Both the position numbers and the translations under genes were made by a program. Shown here in pieces: positions 47,393 to 56,220 of a stretch of 64,000 nucleotides of DNA (its first letter is position 1; every line of letters begins with the position of its first letter). Source of the stretch: Arthrobacter sp. B3I4 (GTDB lineage: Bacteria > Actinomycetota > Actinomycetes > Actinomycetales > Micrococcaceae); NCBI RefSeq assembly GCF_030816855.1, contig NZ_JAUSYK010000001.1:744001-808000 (forward strand), written 5' to 3'. The notes under the pieces were generated by a model. It was not told the DNA's origin. It did no database searches and saw nothing but the letters and a program-made list of their open reading frames with translations.

Positions 47393-48337
47393 ATGATCGA
47401 AGCCCGAGGCCTGACGAAGATTTATGGCGATAAAACCGCCGTCGCCGGAGTCGACTTCATCGTCGAACCGGGGAGGGTCACCGGCTTCCTCGGCCCCAAC
47501 GGAGCCGGCAAGTCCACAACCATGCGCATGATCATGGGATTGGACCGGCCGACGTCGGGCTCGGTCACCGTCAACGGTGTGCCCTTCGCCCGGCACCACG
47601 CGCCGCTGCGGGACGTCGGCGCACTGCTGGACGCCAAAGCGGTGCACACCAGCCGCTCCGCGTACAACCACCTGCTGGCCATGGCCGCCACCCACAGCAT
47701 TCCCAAGAAACGCGTCCACGACGTCATCGAAATGACCGGGCTCACCGAAGTGGCGCGGAAAAAGGTCGGCGGCTTTTCCCTCGGCATGGGCCAGCGGCTG
47801 GGTATCGCGGCTGCGCTGCTCGGCGACCCGCAGACCGTCATCCTTGACGAACCGGTCAACGGCCTCGACCCCGAGGGCGTCGTCTGGGTCCGCAACCTGG
47901 TGAAGTTCCTGGCCTCGGAGGGCCGGACTGTATTCCTCTCCAGCCACCTGATGAGTGAAATGGCGGTCACGGCGGACCACCTGATCGTGATCGGGCGCGG
48001 CAGAATCATCGCCGACGCCCCCATCCAGCAAATCATCACCGGAAAGGACCAGGGCCGCACCCGCGTCCGCACCGACCAGCCGGACCTGCTGCTGCGCGCG
48101 CTGGACGGCGACGGCGTCTCAGTCAGCGTGCAGGACACCGAACTCCTGGAAGTCACCGGTCTCCAGCCGCGCCAGATCGCCCGCGCCGCCCTCGAGCACC
48201 AGATCATGATCTACGAACTCACCCCGCTCCGGGCCAGCCTCGAAGAGGCGTACATGGAGCTGACCAAGGATGAGGTCGAATACCACTCGCTGATCACCAC
48301 GGGCGCCCAAGCCCCCGCCCAGTCCGGAGGCCACTAA
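47393..48337 (+). CDS. ABC transporter ATP-binding protein (ABC-2 type)
   Basis: A 314-residue ATPase of the drug/antibiotic export type. Walker A is GPNGAGKST (34-42), the signature FSLGMGQRLGIAAALL and Walker B VILDEPVNGLDPEG, followed by the C-terminal extension usual in CcmA-like exporters. ATG at 47393 is chosen because AAAGGA lies about 8 bases upstream; the longer frame from 47351 has no such site. The permease gene follows after three bases, so they form a two-gene operon. The substrate is unknown. Confidence 0.93.
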   Translation: MIEARGLTKIYGDKTAVAGVDFIVEPGRVTGFLGPNGAGKSTTMRMIMGLDRPTSGSVTVNGVPFARHHAPLRDVGALLDAKAVHTSRSAYNHLLAMAATHSIPKKRVHDVIEMTGLTEVARKKVGGFSLGMGQRLGIAAALLGDPQTVILDEPVNGLDPEGVVWVRNLVKFLASEGRTVFLSSHLMSEMAVTADHLIVIGRGRIIADAPIQQIITGKDQGRTRVRTDQPDLLLRALDGDGVSVSVQDTELLEVTGLQPRQIARAALEHQIMIYELTPLRASLEEAYMELTKDEVEYHSLITTGAQAPAQSGGH

Positions 48338-48340
48338 GCC

Positions 48341-49234
48341 ATGAGCTCGACCACTCTCGAACCCACTCCGTCCCGCCGCGGAGCGCACGCCGGCACCCCA
48401 CACGACCGGACCGGCGACGGCCTCAGCACCGGTCCGGGCCCCAGCTTCCCGCGGGTACTTAATGCAGAGTTCATCAAGTTCCGGACGCTGCTGTCCACCC
48501 TCATCCTGCTCGCCTCGACCATCGCCGTCATCGTCGGGGTCGGCGCCCTCGCTGCGTGGGGGATCGGCCAAGCGCTCCAAAGCGCCGGCTCAGATCCGCG
48601 CCGGAGCGCTGCGCTGGCCGCCCAGGGCGACATTGCCGCCTCGGCGCCGAGTGCCGGTATCTCCTTTGCCCAGCTCATCCTGGGCTCACTGGCCGTGCTG
48701 ATCATCAGCTCCGAGTTCAGTACGGGAATGGCGCGGTCCACCTTCACCGCCGTTCCGAAGCGCATCCCGGCCTTCGTGGCCAAGCTGCTCGTCGTTGTCG
48801 TCTCCGCCTTCATCGTCACCGCCGTCTCCCTCTACCTTGCCGGCCTGGTGGCGGTGCCCATCTTCGGGCAGTACGGCCACACCCTCGACGTCTCCAGCGC
48901 CCAGTACGTCCGGACCCTGCTGATCAACAGCGCCTACGTCTCCGCCGTCGCCGCGATCGGCCTTGCCCTGGGCGCCCTGCTCCGCAACTCCGCCGGCGGG
49001 ATTATGGCGCTGGTAGGCATCTTCTTCGTGCTGCCGATCGCGTTGCAGATCATCCAGGGGGACTTCGTCAAGGAACTGCGGAAGTACATTCCGGACAACA
49101 CGCTGGCACCGATGACCGCAGCAGAACATCTTCCGGACACGCTCGAGGCGTGGCAGGCGGCTCTGGTCCTGGGTGCCTGGGTTGTCGTCCCGCTGGTGCT
49201 GGCCGGCGTTCTGCTGAAGAAGCGGGACGTGTAG
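48341..49234 (+). CDS. ABC-2 type transporter permease
   Basis: A 297-residue membrane protein. The N-terminal 40 residues are hydrophilic (RRGAHAGTPHDRTG). Six membrane segments follow, including LILLASTIAVIVGVGALAAWGIG, FAQLILGSLAVLIISSEF, VVVSAFIVTAVSLYLAGLVAV and ALVGIFFVLPIALQIIQG. It pairs with the ATPase encoded just upstream to form a homodimeric or heterodimeric exporter of ABC-2 type. Confidence 0.9.
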   Translation: MSSTTLEPTPSRRGAHAGTPHDRTGDGLSTGPGPSFPRVLNAEFIKFRTLLSTLILLASTIAVIVGVGALAAWGIGQALQSAGSDPRRSAALAAQGDIAASAPSAGISFAQLILGSLAVLIISSEFSTGMARSTFTAVPKRIPAFVAKLLVVVVSAFIVTAVSLYLAGLVAVPIFGQYGHTLDVSSAQYVRTLLINSAYVSAVAAIGLALGALLRNSAGGIMALVGIFFVLPIALQIIQGDFVKELRKYIPDNTLAPMTAAEHLPDTLEAWQAALVLGAWVVVPLVLAGVLLKKRDV

Positions 49235-49491
49235 CGCAGCCAGGAGCAGTTCCCGCAGCGGTGGTTTCCGGTACATTTCCGAATTGCCTGCCAGGCAACA
49301 ACCAGCGCTCCGGGGGCCGTACGGCTGGAGCTGCGCCTCAATGGAAGCGTCGTAATCTGGAGGATTGCACAGGACAGCAGGGCGGTACCGCGGTCTAGGG
49401 TGAAACGACACTGTGGTCCGCAGCACAGCCGTCCCGGGTCCTGCCCGGCACGGAGGCCGGGCCGACACAACCCCACGAAGGACGGCGCTTC

Positions 49492-50934
49492 ATGCAGGCT
49501 GACCAGCAACTCTCCAAATCCCTCAAGCCCAGGCATCTATCGATGATCGCCATCGCCGGCGTCATCGGCGCCGGGCTCTTCGTCGGTTCCGGCGCCGCCA
49601 TCCAGCAGGCAGGCCCCGGCATCCTGGTCGCCTACATGGCGGCCGGGCTCGTGGTCATCCTTGTGATGCGGATGCTGGGGGAAATGGCCGCCGCCAACCC
49701 GGAAACCGGGTCTTTCTCCACCTATGCGGACAAGGCCCTTGGCCGCTGGGCCGGATTCAGCATCGGCTGGCTCTACGCGTGGTTCTGGATCATCGTGCTC
49801 GGCATCGAGGCAACAGCCGGCGCTGCCATCATGCACCGCTGGGTGCCCGGCATCGACCAGTGGGTCTGGGCGCTGGTGCTGATGGTGCTGCTGACCCTGA
49901 CCAACCTTGGCTCGGTGAAGTCGTACGGCGAGTTCGAGTTCTGGTTCGCCTCCATCAAGGTCGCAGCGATCGTCCTGTTCCTGCTCTTCGGTGTGGCCGC
50001 CATCCTGGGTCTGGTTCCCGGCGTTCCGGCCCCCGGCCTGGACAACCTGATCAACAAGGGCGGCTTCATGCCCAATGGCCCCGGCGCTGTTCTGGCCGGC
50101 ATCCTGGTGGTCGTTTTCTCCTTCTTCGGCGCGGAAATCGCCACTATCGCCGCCGGGGAGTCGGAAAACCCGGTCGACGCCGTCAAGAAGGCCGTGAAGT
50201 CCACGGTCTGGCGCATCCTGGTCTTCTACATCGGCTCAATCGCCATCGTGGTGACCCTGCTGCCGTGGAACGCTGCGTCTGTCGCGAAGAGCCCGTACGT
50301 CGCCGTGATCGAGCTCTTCGGCATCCCCGGAGCCGGCACCATCATGGACGTCGTCGTGCTCACCTCCGTGCTGTCCTGCCTGAACTCGGGCCTCTACACC
50401 GCCAGCCGCATGCTGTTCTCCCTCTCCCGCCGTGGCGACGCGCCCCGCTCCTGGATGCGGATCTCCAAAAGGGGCGTCCCGGCGGCCGCGGTCCTGGCCT
50501 CCACCGTGGTCGGCTTCATCACCGTAGGACTGAACTACATCGCTCCGGACACGGTCTTCCTGTTCCTGGTCAACACCTCGGGCGCCATCGCCTTGTTCGT
50601 TTGGCTGGTCATTTCCGTCTCCCAGCTGATCCTGCGCCGCCGGATGGGGACTGAATCCCGGGACCTTCAGCTGAAGATGTGGCTGTTCCCGTACCTGACC
50701 TGGGTCGCGATCATCAGCATCGTCGCCCTGCTGGTGGGCATGGTGATCCTTGATTCCACCCGTGAATCGCTGCTGCTGTCGCTTGCCTTGGGCGCTGTCG
50801 TGGTCGGTATCGGGCTGTGGCGCTACCGCAAACACGGCAACGCACCGGTTGCCGGAACGCGGACCGGGGACCGCGAGGCTGACGTCGACGCCGTCGGTGC
50901 GGATGCTGCGGCCGGAGCTGGCCCGGCGTCGTAG
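49492..50934 (+). CDS. Amino acid permease (APC superfamily, GABA-permease-like)
   Basis: A 480-residue transporter with 12 membrane segments. The N-terminus carries the APC signature LKPRHLSMIAIAGVIGAGLFVGSGAAI, followed by GEMAAANPETGSFSTYADKALGRWAGFSIGWLYAWFW, typical of the GabP/AroP/LysP group. A Gly/Ala/Asp-rich cytoplasmic tail of about 35 residues ends the protein. The exact substrate cannot be assigned. It stands alone, with a 257-base upstream spacer in which I see no clear regulatory site. Confidence 0.93.
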   Translation: MQADQQLSKSLKPRHLSMIAIAGVIGAGLFVGSGAAIQQAGPGILVAYMAAGLVVILVMRMLGEMAAANPETGSFSTYADKALGRWAGFSIGWLYAWFWIIVLGIEATAGAAIMHRWVPGIDQWVWALVLMVLLTLTNLGSVKSYGEFEFWFASIKVAAIVLFLLFGVAAILGLVPGVPAPGLDNLINKGGFMPNGPGAVLAGILVVVFSFFGAEIATIAAGESENPVDAVKKAVKSTVWRILVFYIGSIAIVVTLLPWNAASVAKSPYVAVIELFGIPGAGTIMDVVVLTSVLSCLNSGLYTASRMLFSLSRRGDAPRSWMRISKRGVPAAAVLASTVVGFITVGLNYIAPDTVFLFLVNTSGAIALFVWLVISVSQLILRRRMGTESRDLQLKMWLFPYLTWVAIISIVALLVGMVILDSTRESLLLSLALGAVVVGIGLWRYRKHGNAPVAGTRTGDREADVDAVGADAAAGAGPAS

Positions 50935-50941
50935 TCCCGCC

Positions 50942-50995
50942 GCACCTCCCGCCCCTCCCGCCCCTCCCGCCCCTCGCGGGAGGTGCGGGAGGTGC
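50942..50995. repeat. C-rich tandem repeat with self-complementary ends
   Basis: Four tandem copies of a CCTCCCGCC/CCCTC-type unit run from 50946 to about 50975. The left flank GCACCTCCCGC is complementary to GCGGGAGGTGC at 50976-50986 and again at 50985-50995. The result is a long GC-rich hairpin directly after the permease gene. It may act as a transcription stop or simply be slippage-prone DNA. Confidence 0.6.
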
Positions 50996-51032
50996 AGAGG
51001 TGGAGCATGGTGTCGGCGCTAGACTCGGAGCC

Positions 51033-52370
51033 ATGCCTTCCTCCGCCACTGCCGCAGACCACATTCAGGACCTCGGCGCGTACGTCAGCGCCTCGCCGTC
51101 GAGCTTCCACGCCGTCCACGAAGCCGGCCGCCGGCTGGACGCAGCCGGCTTTACCCGGCTCGAGGAACTGGAGCCCTGGAACGCTGAGGCAGTCCAGGAC
51201 GCGGCGGGTAAGTTCTACCTCATCCGCGACGGAGCCTTGATCGCCTGGGTGACGCCGGCGGGCGCCGGGCCCACTACCGGCTTCAACATCCTTGGCGCGC
51301 ACACGGACTCGCCTTCCTTCAAGTTGAAGCCCAAGCCCACCACCGGCAAGTTCGGCTGGCTGCAGGCGGGCGTGGAAGTTTACGGCGGGCCGCTGCTGAA
51401 CTCGTGGCTGGACCGCGAGCTGCAGCTCGCCGGACGGCTGGTCATGCTCGACGGCACCGAGCATCTGACAGCCACCGGTCCGCTGCTGCGCTTCCCGCAG
51501 CTGGCCATCCACCTGGACCGGGCGGTCAACGACGGCCTGGTCCTGGACAAGCAGCAGCACATGAACCCGGTGTTCGGCCTTGGCGACCCCGCGGACTCGG
51601 ACCTCCTGGGCCTGCTCGCGGAGCGGGTGGACGGTGCCACCGTCGACGCGGCACAGATCGGCGGCTACGACGTCGTGATTGCGGACACGCAGGCCCCGGC
51701 TGTCTTCGGCGCGAAGGGCGAATTCTTCGCCTCGGGCCGGCTCGACAACCTTTCCGCCACCCACGCCGGGCTGGCCGCCCTCATCGCCCACGCTTCCGGG
51801 GCCGTGCCGGAGAACGGACCGATCGCGCTCCTGGCGGCCTTCGACCACGAGGAAATCGGCTCCGCCTCGCGCTCCGGGGCTTGCGGTCCGGTTCTCGAAG
51901 ACGTCCTGGTGCGCATCTCCGAAGGCCTCGGCGCCACGGCGGGCCAGCGCCGGCAGGCGTTTGCGGCGTCGTTCTGCGTTTCCGCCGACGCCGGGCACGC
52001 CGTCCACCCGAACTATCCTGAACGCCACGACCCGGCCAACCGCCCGGTCCTCAACGGCGGGCCGCTGTTGAAGATCAACGCCAACCAGCGCTACGCCACC
52101 GACGCCACGGGCGCAGCGCTGTGGTCCCGGCTCTGCACGGACGCCGGGATCCCCTACCAGGAGTTCGTGTCGAACAACGTGATGCCGTGCGGATCCACCA
52201 TCGGCCCGCTGACCGCCACCCGGCTGGGAATCCGGACGGTCGACGTCGGGGTGCCGCTGTTGTCGATGCACTCGGCCCGCGAGCTGTGCGGCGTCGAGGA
52301 CCCGCACCGGCTTGCAACGGTCACGGAACTGTTTTTCCGCACCGCCTGCCAGGCTCCCCCGGCTTTCTAG
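51033..52370 (+). CDS. M18 family aminopeptidase
   Basis: A 445-residue cytosolic metallo-aminopeptidase that removes N-terminal, often acidic, residues. Metal-binding and catalytic motifs include LGAHTDSPSF, AAFDHEEIGS and VPLLSMHSARE, with HPNYPERHDP in between, in the order of the family. ATG at 51033 is chosen because the sequence then starts near AADHIQDLGAYVSASPSSFHAV, the conserved N-terminus; in-frame upstream starts fall in the GC-rich repeat. Confidence 0.94.
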   Translation: MPSSATAADHIQDLGAYVSASPSSFHAVHEAGRRLDAAGFTRLEELEPWNAEAVQDAAGKFYLIRDGALIAWVTPAGAGPTTGFNILGAHTDSPSFKLKPKPTTGKFGWLQAGVEVYGGPLLNSWLDRELQLAGRLVMLDGTEHLTATGPLLRFPQLAIHLDRAVNDGLVLDKQQHMNPVFGLGDPADSDLLGLLAERVDGATVDAAQIGGYDVVIADTQAPAVFGAKGEFFASGRLDNLSATHAGLAALIAHASGAVPENGPIALLAAFDHEEIGSASRSGACGPVLEDVLVRISEGLGATAGQRRQAFAASFCVSADAGHAVHPNYPERHDPANRPVLNGGPLLKINANQRYATDATGAALWSRLCTDAGIPYQEFVSNNVMPCGSTIGPLTATRLGIRTVDVGVPLLSMHSARELCGVEDPHRLATVTELFFRTACQAPPAF

Positions 52371-52395
52371 CGCCGGTGTTCCGGCAGCCTGCTTC

Positions 52396-53082
52396 CTAGG
52401 AATCGGCGAGACCGACCACGAGGTTGATGGTCGTGGCCAGGATGACGGTGCCGAAGAGGTAGGACAGCAGGCTGTGTTTCAGGGCCTCCGCACGGATGGC
52501 ATGGTTCTTCAGCGCCGTGTCGGACACCTGGTAGGTCATGCCCAGGCTGGTGGCAAGGTAGGCGAAATCGGTGTACTGCGGCGGTTCGTCCTGGTTGAAG
52601 TCGATGCCGCCCTCTGCCGATCCAGCCCTCGGCGCGGTGCTGTAGTAGAGCCCTGCGTAGCGCACTGTAAAGAGCGTCTGCACCAGCATCCAGGACAGCG
52701 CAACGGAGGCCAGTGCCAGCAGGCCGCCGGCCAGCCGGAAGCCGGCGTCGCTGTTGTGTGAGTCGAGCACGACAGCGGCGACGGCGGCCAGGCTGGCCAT
52801 GTTGGCGGCCAGGATCATCAGGTCCGTGACGCCGTGGGACGGGTCTTCGGAGGTGGCATGCGCGCGGGTTCCGCGGGCGTCGAGCCGTCCAATCCTGATC
52901 CAGACCCACAGCACATACGTCAGGGCGGCGGTGCTCCAGCCGACCGCAGGGGCCTCCACCCAGCGCCCGCCCGACCCGGACGCGGCGGCGGCGAGCAGTC
53001 CCGCCAGCAGCATCACCGCGAAGCGGAGCCGGCTCCGGCGGACCGGGGCAGCGACGGACGGGGAGGAAGATCCGGTGCTCAT
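52396..53082 (-). CDS. DUF1345 domain-containing membrane protein
   Basis: A 228-residue protein with five or so membrane segments. The family signature is visible near residues 165-190: QYTDFAYLATSLGMTYQVSDTALKN, including DF-Y and the SDT motif. Function is unknown. It converges on the M18 peptidase gene (25 bases between stops) and diverges from the rpsF operon. Confidence 0.88.
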   Translation of the reverse strand: MSTGSSSPSVAAPVRRSRLRFAVMLLAGLLAAAASGSGGRWVEAPAVGWSTAALTYVLWVWIRIGRLDARGTRAHATSEDPSHGVTDLMILAANMASLAAVAAVVLDSHNSDAGFRLAGGLLALASVALSWMLVQTLFTVRYAGLYYSTAPRAGSAEGGIDFNQDEPPQYTDFAYLATSLGMTYQVSDTALKNHAIRAEALKHSLLSYLFGTVILATTINLVVGLADS

Positions 53083-53273
53083 GCCCCGATCATGGCACAG
53101 GCGCCCGGAAGGTTATCCACATCGCTGCCCGGGCCCTTCAGTCGCCGGCGCCAGCCGCCTAGGGTTAGAAGAAGAAATAGCCGAAACAGGCCCGGATGCA
53201 CTAAGCTGTTGAAGTCTGTGCTGCGCTCTGCCTCCGTTCCGGCGGCGATGCGCGGCACGAGCACCGCAAATGA

Positions 53274-53318
53274 ACCTCCTGTTACGGAAATGCCGTAACC
53301 GCTTAGCCCAAAGGAGGT
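53274..53318 (+). promoter_or_regulatory. rpsF leader that can sequester the ribosome-binding site (candidate S6:S18 element)
   Basis: ACCTCCT (53274-53280) is complementary to AGGAGGT (53312-53318), which is the rpsF Shine-Dalgarno. Directly between, GTTACGG (53281-53287) pairs with CCGTAAC (53293-53299) around AAATG, leaving a 12-base bulge (53300-53311). A CCG triplet (53299-53301) falls at the bulge edge. The known S6:S18 autoregulatory motif has a conserved CCG in such a bulge. Seen here: the two stacked stems and the hidden site. The link to S6:S18 is inference. Confidence 0.6.
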
Positions 53319-53328
53319 GGGTTCACAT

Positions 53329-53634
53329 ATGCGTCCTTACGAATTGATGGTAATCATCGACCCCGAGGTCGAAGAGCGTACCGTTGAGCCGTCGCTTCAG
53401 AAGTTCCTGAACGTCATCACCAACGATGGTGGAACCATCGAGAAGGTTGACATCTGGGGCCGTCGTCGACTGGCTTACGAAATCCAGAAGAAGTCCGAAG
53501 GTATCTACGCCGTGGTGAACTTCACCGCCGCGCCGGCTACCGCCAAGGAACTTGACCGCCAGCTGAGTCTCAACGAGACCATCATGCGCACCAAGATCAC
53601 CCGCCCCGAAGAGCAGAAGGTTGTTGCTGAGTAA
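53329..53634 (+). CDS. rpsF: Small ribosomal subunit protein bS6
   Basis: A 101-residue ribosomal protein that pairs with bS18 on the platform of the 30S subunit. It starts [23 protein letters not shown] and contains [25 protein letters not shown] at 53329 follows AAAGGAGGTG at an ideal distance; upstream in-frame codons are excluded because they would start before that site. First gene of the rpsF-ssb-rpsR-rplI operon. Confidence 0.97.
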   Translation: MRPYELMVIIDPEVEERTVEPSLQKFLNVITNDGGTIEKVDIWGRRRLAYEIQKKSEGIYAVVNFTAAPATAKELDRQLSLNETIMRTKITRPEEQKVVAE

Positions 53635-53687
53635 TCAGCTCCACCCCTCAATCTTTAACCCCGCAGGAACGCACAAGGAGGCAGTAG

Positions 53688-54272
53688 ATGGCAGGCGAAA
53701 CCACTATTACGGTCATCGGTAATCTCACCAATGACCCCGAACTGAGGTTCACGCCGTCAGGTTCGGCAGTAGCGAACTTCACCATCGCTTCTACGCCCCG
53801 CACCTTCGACCGCCAGTCCAATGAATGGAAGGACGGGGAAACCCTGTTCCTCCGCGCATCGGTATGGCGCGAAGCAGCCGAGAACGTCGCCGAGTCCCTC
53901 ACCAAGGGCATGCGCGTGATCGTTTCCGGCCGCCTGAAGAGCCGTTCCTACGAAACGAAGGAAGGCGAGAAGCGCACCGTCATCGAGCTCGAGGTCGACG
54001 AGATCGGCCCGAGCCTGCGCTACGCCAACGCCAAGGTCAACCGCACCCAGCGCTCCGGCGGTGGGGGAGCCGGAAACGGCGGCCAGGGCGGCTTCGGCGG
54101 CGGCAACAGCGGCGGTTTCGGTGGCAACTCTGGCGGAAACCAGGGCGGCAACTCCGGTGGAAACTGGGGCGGCGGCAACCAGCCCGCACAGCAGGACGAT
54201 CCCTGGGCCACGCCCGGGGTCAGCAATGCAGGCGGCTGGGGCAACGGTCCGGATTCCGAACCTCCCTTCTAA
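53688..54272 (+). CDS. ssb: Single-stranded DNA-binding protein
   Basis: Tetrameric SSB that coats single-stranded DNA in replication and repair. The OB-fold (about 1-110) starts [25 protein letters not shown] Gly/Asn-rich linker follows (about 120-165, repeats of GGNSGG type), and the acidic tip DSEPPF binds partner proteins. Length is 194 residues. It starts after AAGGAGG. Located between rpsF and rpsR as in most bacteria. Confidence 0.97.
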   Translation: MAGETTITVIGNLTNDPELRFTPSGSAVANFTIASTPRTFDRQSNEWKDGETLFLRASVWREAAENVAESLTKGMRVIVSGRLKSRSYETKEGEKRTVIELEVDEIGPSLRYANAKVNRTQRSGGGGAGNGGQGGFGGGNSGGFGGNSGGNQGGNSGGNWGGGNQPAQQDDPWATPGVSNAGGWGNGPDSEPPF

Positions 54273-54349
54273 ACAACATCTAAGGTCCGACATCGGGATC
54301 CGCGGGGCTGCACGGCAGCTGCGCGTCGACCGGTGCGGATCACCACCAT

Positions 54350-54371
54350 CCCGTGGATCAATATCCACGGG
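54350..54371 (+). promoter_or_regulatory. Hairpin in the ssb-rpsR spacer
   Basis: CCCGTGGAT and ATCCACGGG are perfect 9-base arms around a CAAT loop, ending 24 bases before the rpsR start. It is not followed by a T-run, so it is more likely a processing or regulatory hairpin than a terminator. Confidence 0.55.
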
Positions 54372-54394
54372 CTCCATCGAAGAGGAGCTCCACG

Positions 54395-54634
54395 ATGGCT
54401 AAGGCTGAACTCCGTAAGCCCAAACCAAAGTCCAACCCCTTGAAGGCCGCTGACATCACTGTCATCGACTACAAGGACGTAGCATTGCTGCGCAAGTTCA
54501 TCTCCGACCGCGGAAAGATCCGCGCCCGTCGCGTCACCGGCGTCACGGTCCAGGAACAGCGCAAAATCGCACAGGCAATCAAGAACGCCCGCGAAGTTGC
54601 TCTGCTGCCTTACTCCGGCGCTGGCCGCGGCTAA
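54395..54634 (+). CDS. rpsR: Small ribosomal subunit protein bS18
   Basis: A 79-residue basic protein that binds bS6 and 16S rRNA. The core reads [54 protein letters not shown], the standard bS18 pattern. It lacks the CXXC zinc-type residues of some S18 proteins. ATG at 54395 follows AGAGGAG; the longer frame would include the upstream hairpin. Confidence 0.97.
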   Translation: MAKAELRKPKPKSNPLKAADITVIDYKDVALLRKFISDRGKIRARRVTGVTVQEQRKIAQAIKNAREVALLPYSGAGRG

Positions 54635-54651
54635 GGAAGGGATTAACTAAC

Positions 54652-55104
54652 ATGGCAAAGCTCATTCTGACCCACGAAGTAACCGGTCTCGGTGCTGCTG
54701 GCGACGTTGTCGAGGTCAAGGACGGTTACGCACGTAACTTCCTGCTGCCCCGCAACTTCGCCCTGACCTGGTCCAAGGGTGGCGAGAAGCAGGTTGAGTC
54801 GATCAAGACTGCCCGCGCCGCCCGCGAGCACGCTTCCCTGGAAGACGCTCAGAAGCAGGCCGCTGCACTGCAGGCCAAGCCGGTCAAGCTCGTTGTCAAG
54901 GCTGGCGAGACCGGACGCCTGTTCGGTACCGTCAAGCAGGGCGACGTGGCGGACGCTGTTGAGGCTGCCGGCCTCGGCCGCATCGACAAGCGCAAGGTTG
55001 AACTGCCGGCTCACATCAAGTCGACCGGTTCCTACCAGGCCAACGTCCGTCTGCACGACGACGTTTCCGCTGTGATCGAACTCGACGTAGTTGCAGGCAA
55101 GTAG
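54652..55104 (+). CDS. rplI: Large ribosomal subunit protein bL9
   Basis: A 150-residue two-domain protein. The N-terminal rRNA-binding domain is [37 protein letters not shown] long helix follows, then the C-terminal domain with [14 protein letters not shown]. Last gene of the operon, 17 bases after rpsR, followed by a terminator. Confidence 0.97.
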   Translation: MAKLILTHEVTGLGAAGDVVEVKDGYARNFLLPRNFALTWSKGGEKQVESIKTARAAREHASLEDAQKQAAALQAKPVKLVVKAGETGRLFGTVKQGDVADAVEAAGLGRIDKRKVELPAHIKSTGSYQANVRLHDDVSAVIELDVVAGK

Positions 55105-55128
55105 CCTTCCCGGCTGACTGGACTGCGT

Positions 55129-55179
55129 AAGAGGCCCCCGCCGCCGGATTCCCATAGGGTCCGGAAGCGGGGGTCTCTT
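55129..55179 (+). terminator. Terminator hairpin after rplI
   Basis: AAGAGGCCCCCGC (55129-55141) pairs with GCGGGGGTCTCTT (55167-55179), 13 bases with one G-T pair, around a 25-base loop. It lies 25 bases after the rplI stop. The T-run is weak, as is common in high-GC actinobacteria. Confidence 0.75.
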
Positions 55180-55259
55180 GCTATACCGCATCCCCTTCAG
55201 GCCCGCAGTTGTTCCCGCCCACACCCCGCCGGGACCGGTGCCGGTGATAGCCTGCCGCA

Positions 55260-56120
55260 GTGACCCCTGATGCTTCCGCTTCGCCCCGCCTCCGTCCCTT
55301 CGCCCAGGTGGACGTCTTCACGGACGTGCAGTACCGCGGCAACCCGCTGGCCGTCGTCGTCGACGCGGCGGGCCTCTCCACGGCAGAGATGCAGCGGTTC
55401 GCCAACTGGACGAACCTCTCGGAGACGACGTTCCTGCTGCCGCCCACCGACCCCCGCGCCGACTACCGGGTCCGGATCTTCACGGCCAGCGAGGAATTTC
55501 CCTTTGCCGGGCACCCCACGCTCGGCTCGGCACATGCCTGGCTTGAGGCCGGCGGTATGCCGCTGCAGGACGGCACGATAGTGCAGGAGTGCGCCGCCGG
55601 GCTGGTCCGGGTGAAGCGCGACGGCGGCCGGTTGGCTTTCGCGGCTCCCCCGCTGACCCGTTCGGGTCCGGTAACAGAGCAGGATCTGGCCCGCATCGCT
55701 GCGGGTCTGCGGCTGCCGCGGGAGTCGTTGCTGGACGCCGCCTGGCTGGTCAACGGACCTGAATGGATCGGTGTATTGCTCGAGTCGGCGGAGCAGGTCC
55801 TGGCCGTCCGGCCGGACTACGCGGCCATGGCGGGTTTGAAGATCGGTGTCATTGGGCGCCATCCGGCCGGTGCCGCGGCGGATTTTGAAGTGCGGACGTT
55901 CATCCCCGGCGACGCTGCCGCGGAGGACCCCGTCACGGGCAGTTTCAACGCCGGTGCGGCCCAGTGGCTCATCGGGAGCGGGCGGGCGCCCACGTCCTAC
56001 CTGGCGGCGCAAGGAACGGTGCTGGGGAGGGCCGGCCGGGTCCATGTTGATGCTGCCGGGGACGACATCTGGATCGGGGGAAGCTCGGTGAGCTGCATCG
56101 AGGGGTTTGTGATGCTCTGA
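55260..56120 (+). CDS. PhzF family phenazine-biosynthesis-like isomerase
   Basis: A 286-residue member of the PhzF/DapF-like fold. The start FAQVDVFTDVQYRGNPLAVVVDAAGL and the catalytic-glutamate region NLSETTFLLPP are characteristic, with the second half marked by GHPTLGSAHA and DPVTGSFNAGAAQWLI. Family members are isomerases or epimerase-like enzymes; no phenazine genes are nearby, so the substrate is unknown. GTG start at 55260, 155 bases after rplI. Confidence 0.93.
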   Translation: MTPDASASPRLRPFAQVDVFTDVQYRGNPLAVVVDAAGLSTAEMQRFANWTNLSETTFLLPPTDPRADYRVRIFTASEEFPFAGHPTLGSAHAWLEAGGMPLQDGTIVQECAAGLVRVKRDGGRLAFAAPPLTRSGPVTEQDLARIAAGLRLPRESLLDAAWLVNGPEWIGVLLESAEQVLAVRPDYAAMAGLKIGVIGRHPAGAAADFEVRTFIPGDAAAEDPVTGSFNAGAAQWLIGSGRAPTSYLAAQGTVLGRAGRVHVDAAGDDIWIGGSSVSCIEGFVML

Positions 56121-56220
56121 ACCCGGGCGGGAATAAAGCTCCCGGCAGCCGCCTTCTGTATATAGATGCATATGCATGTACTGGGGTCTGCATCAGTTGA
56201 ACAACCTGAGGAGCTGCACC

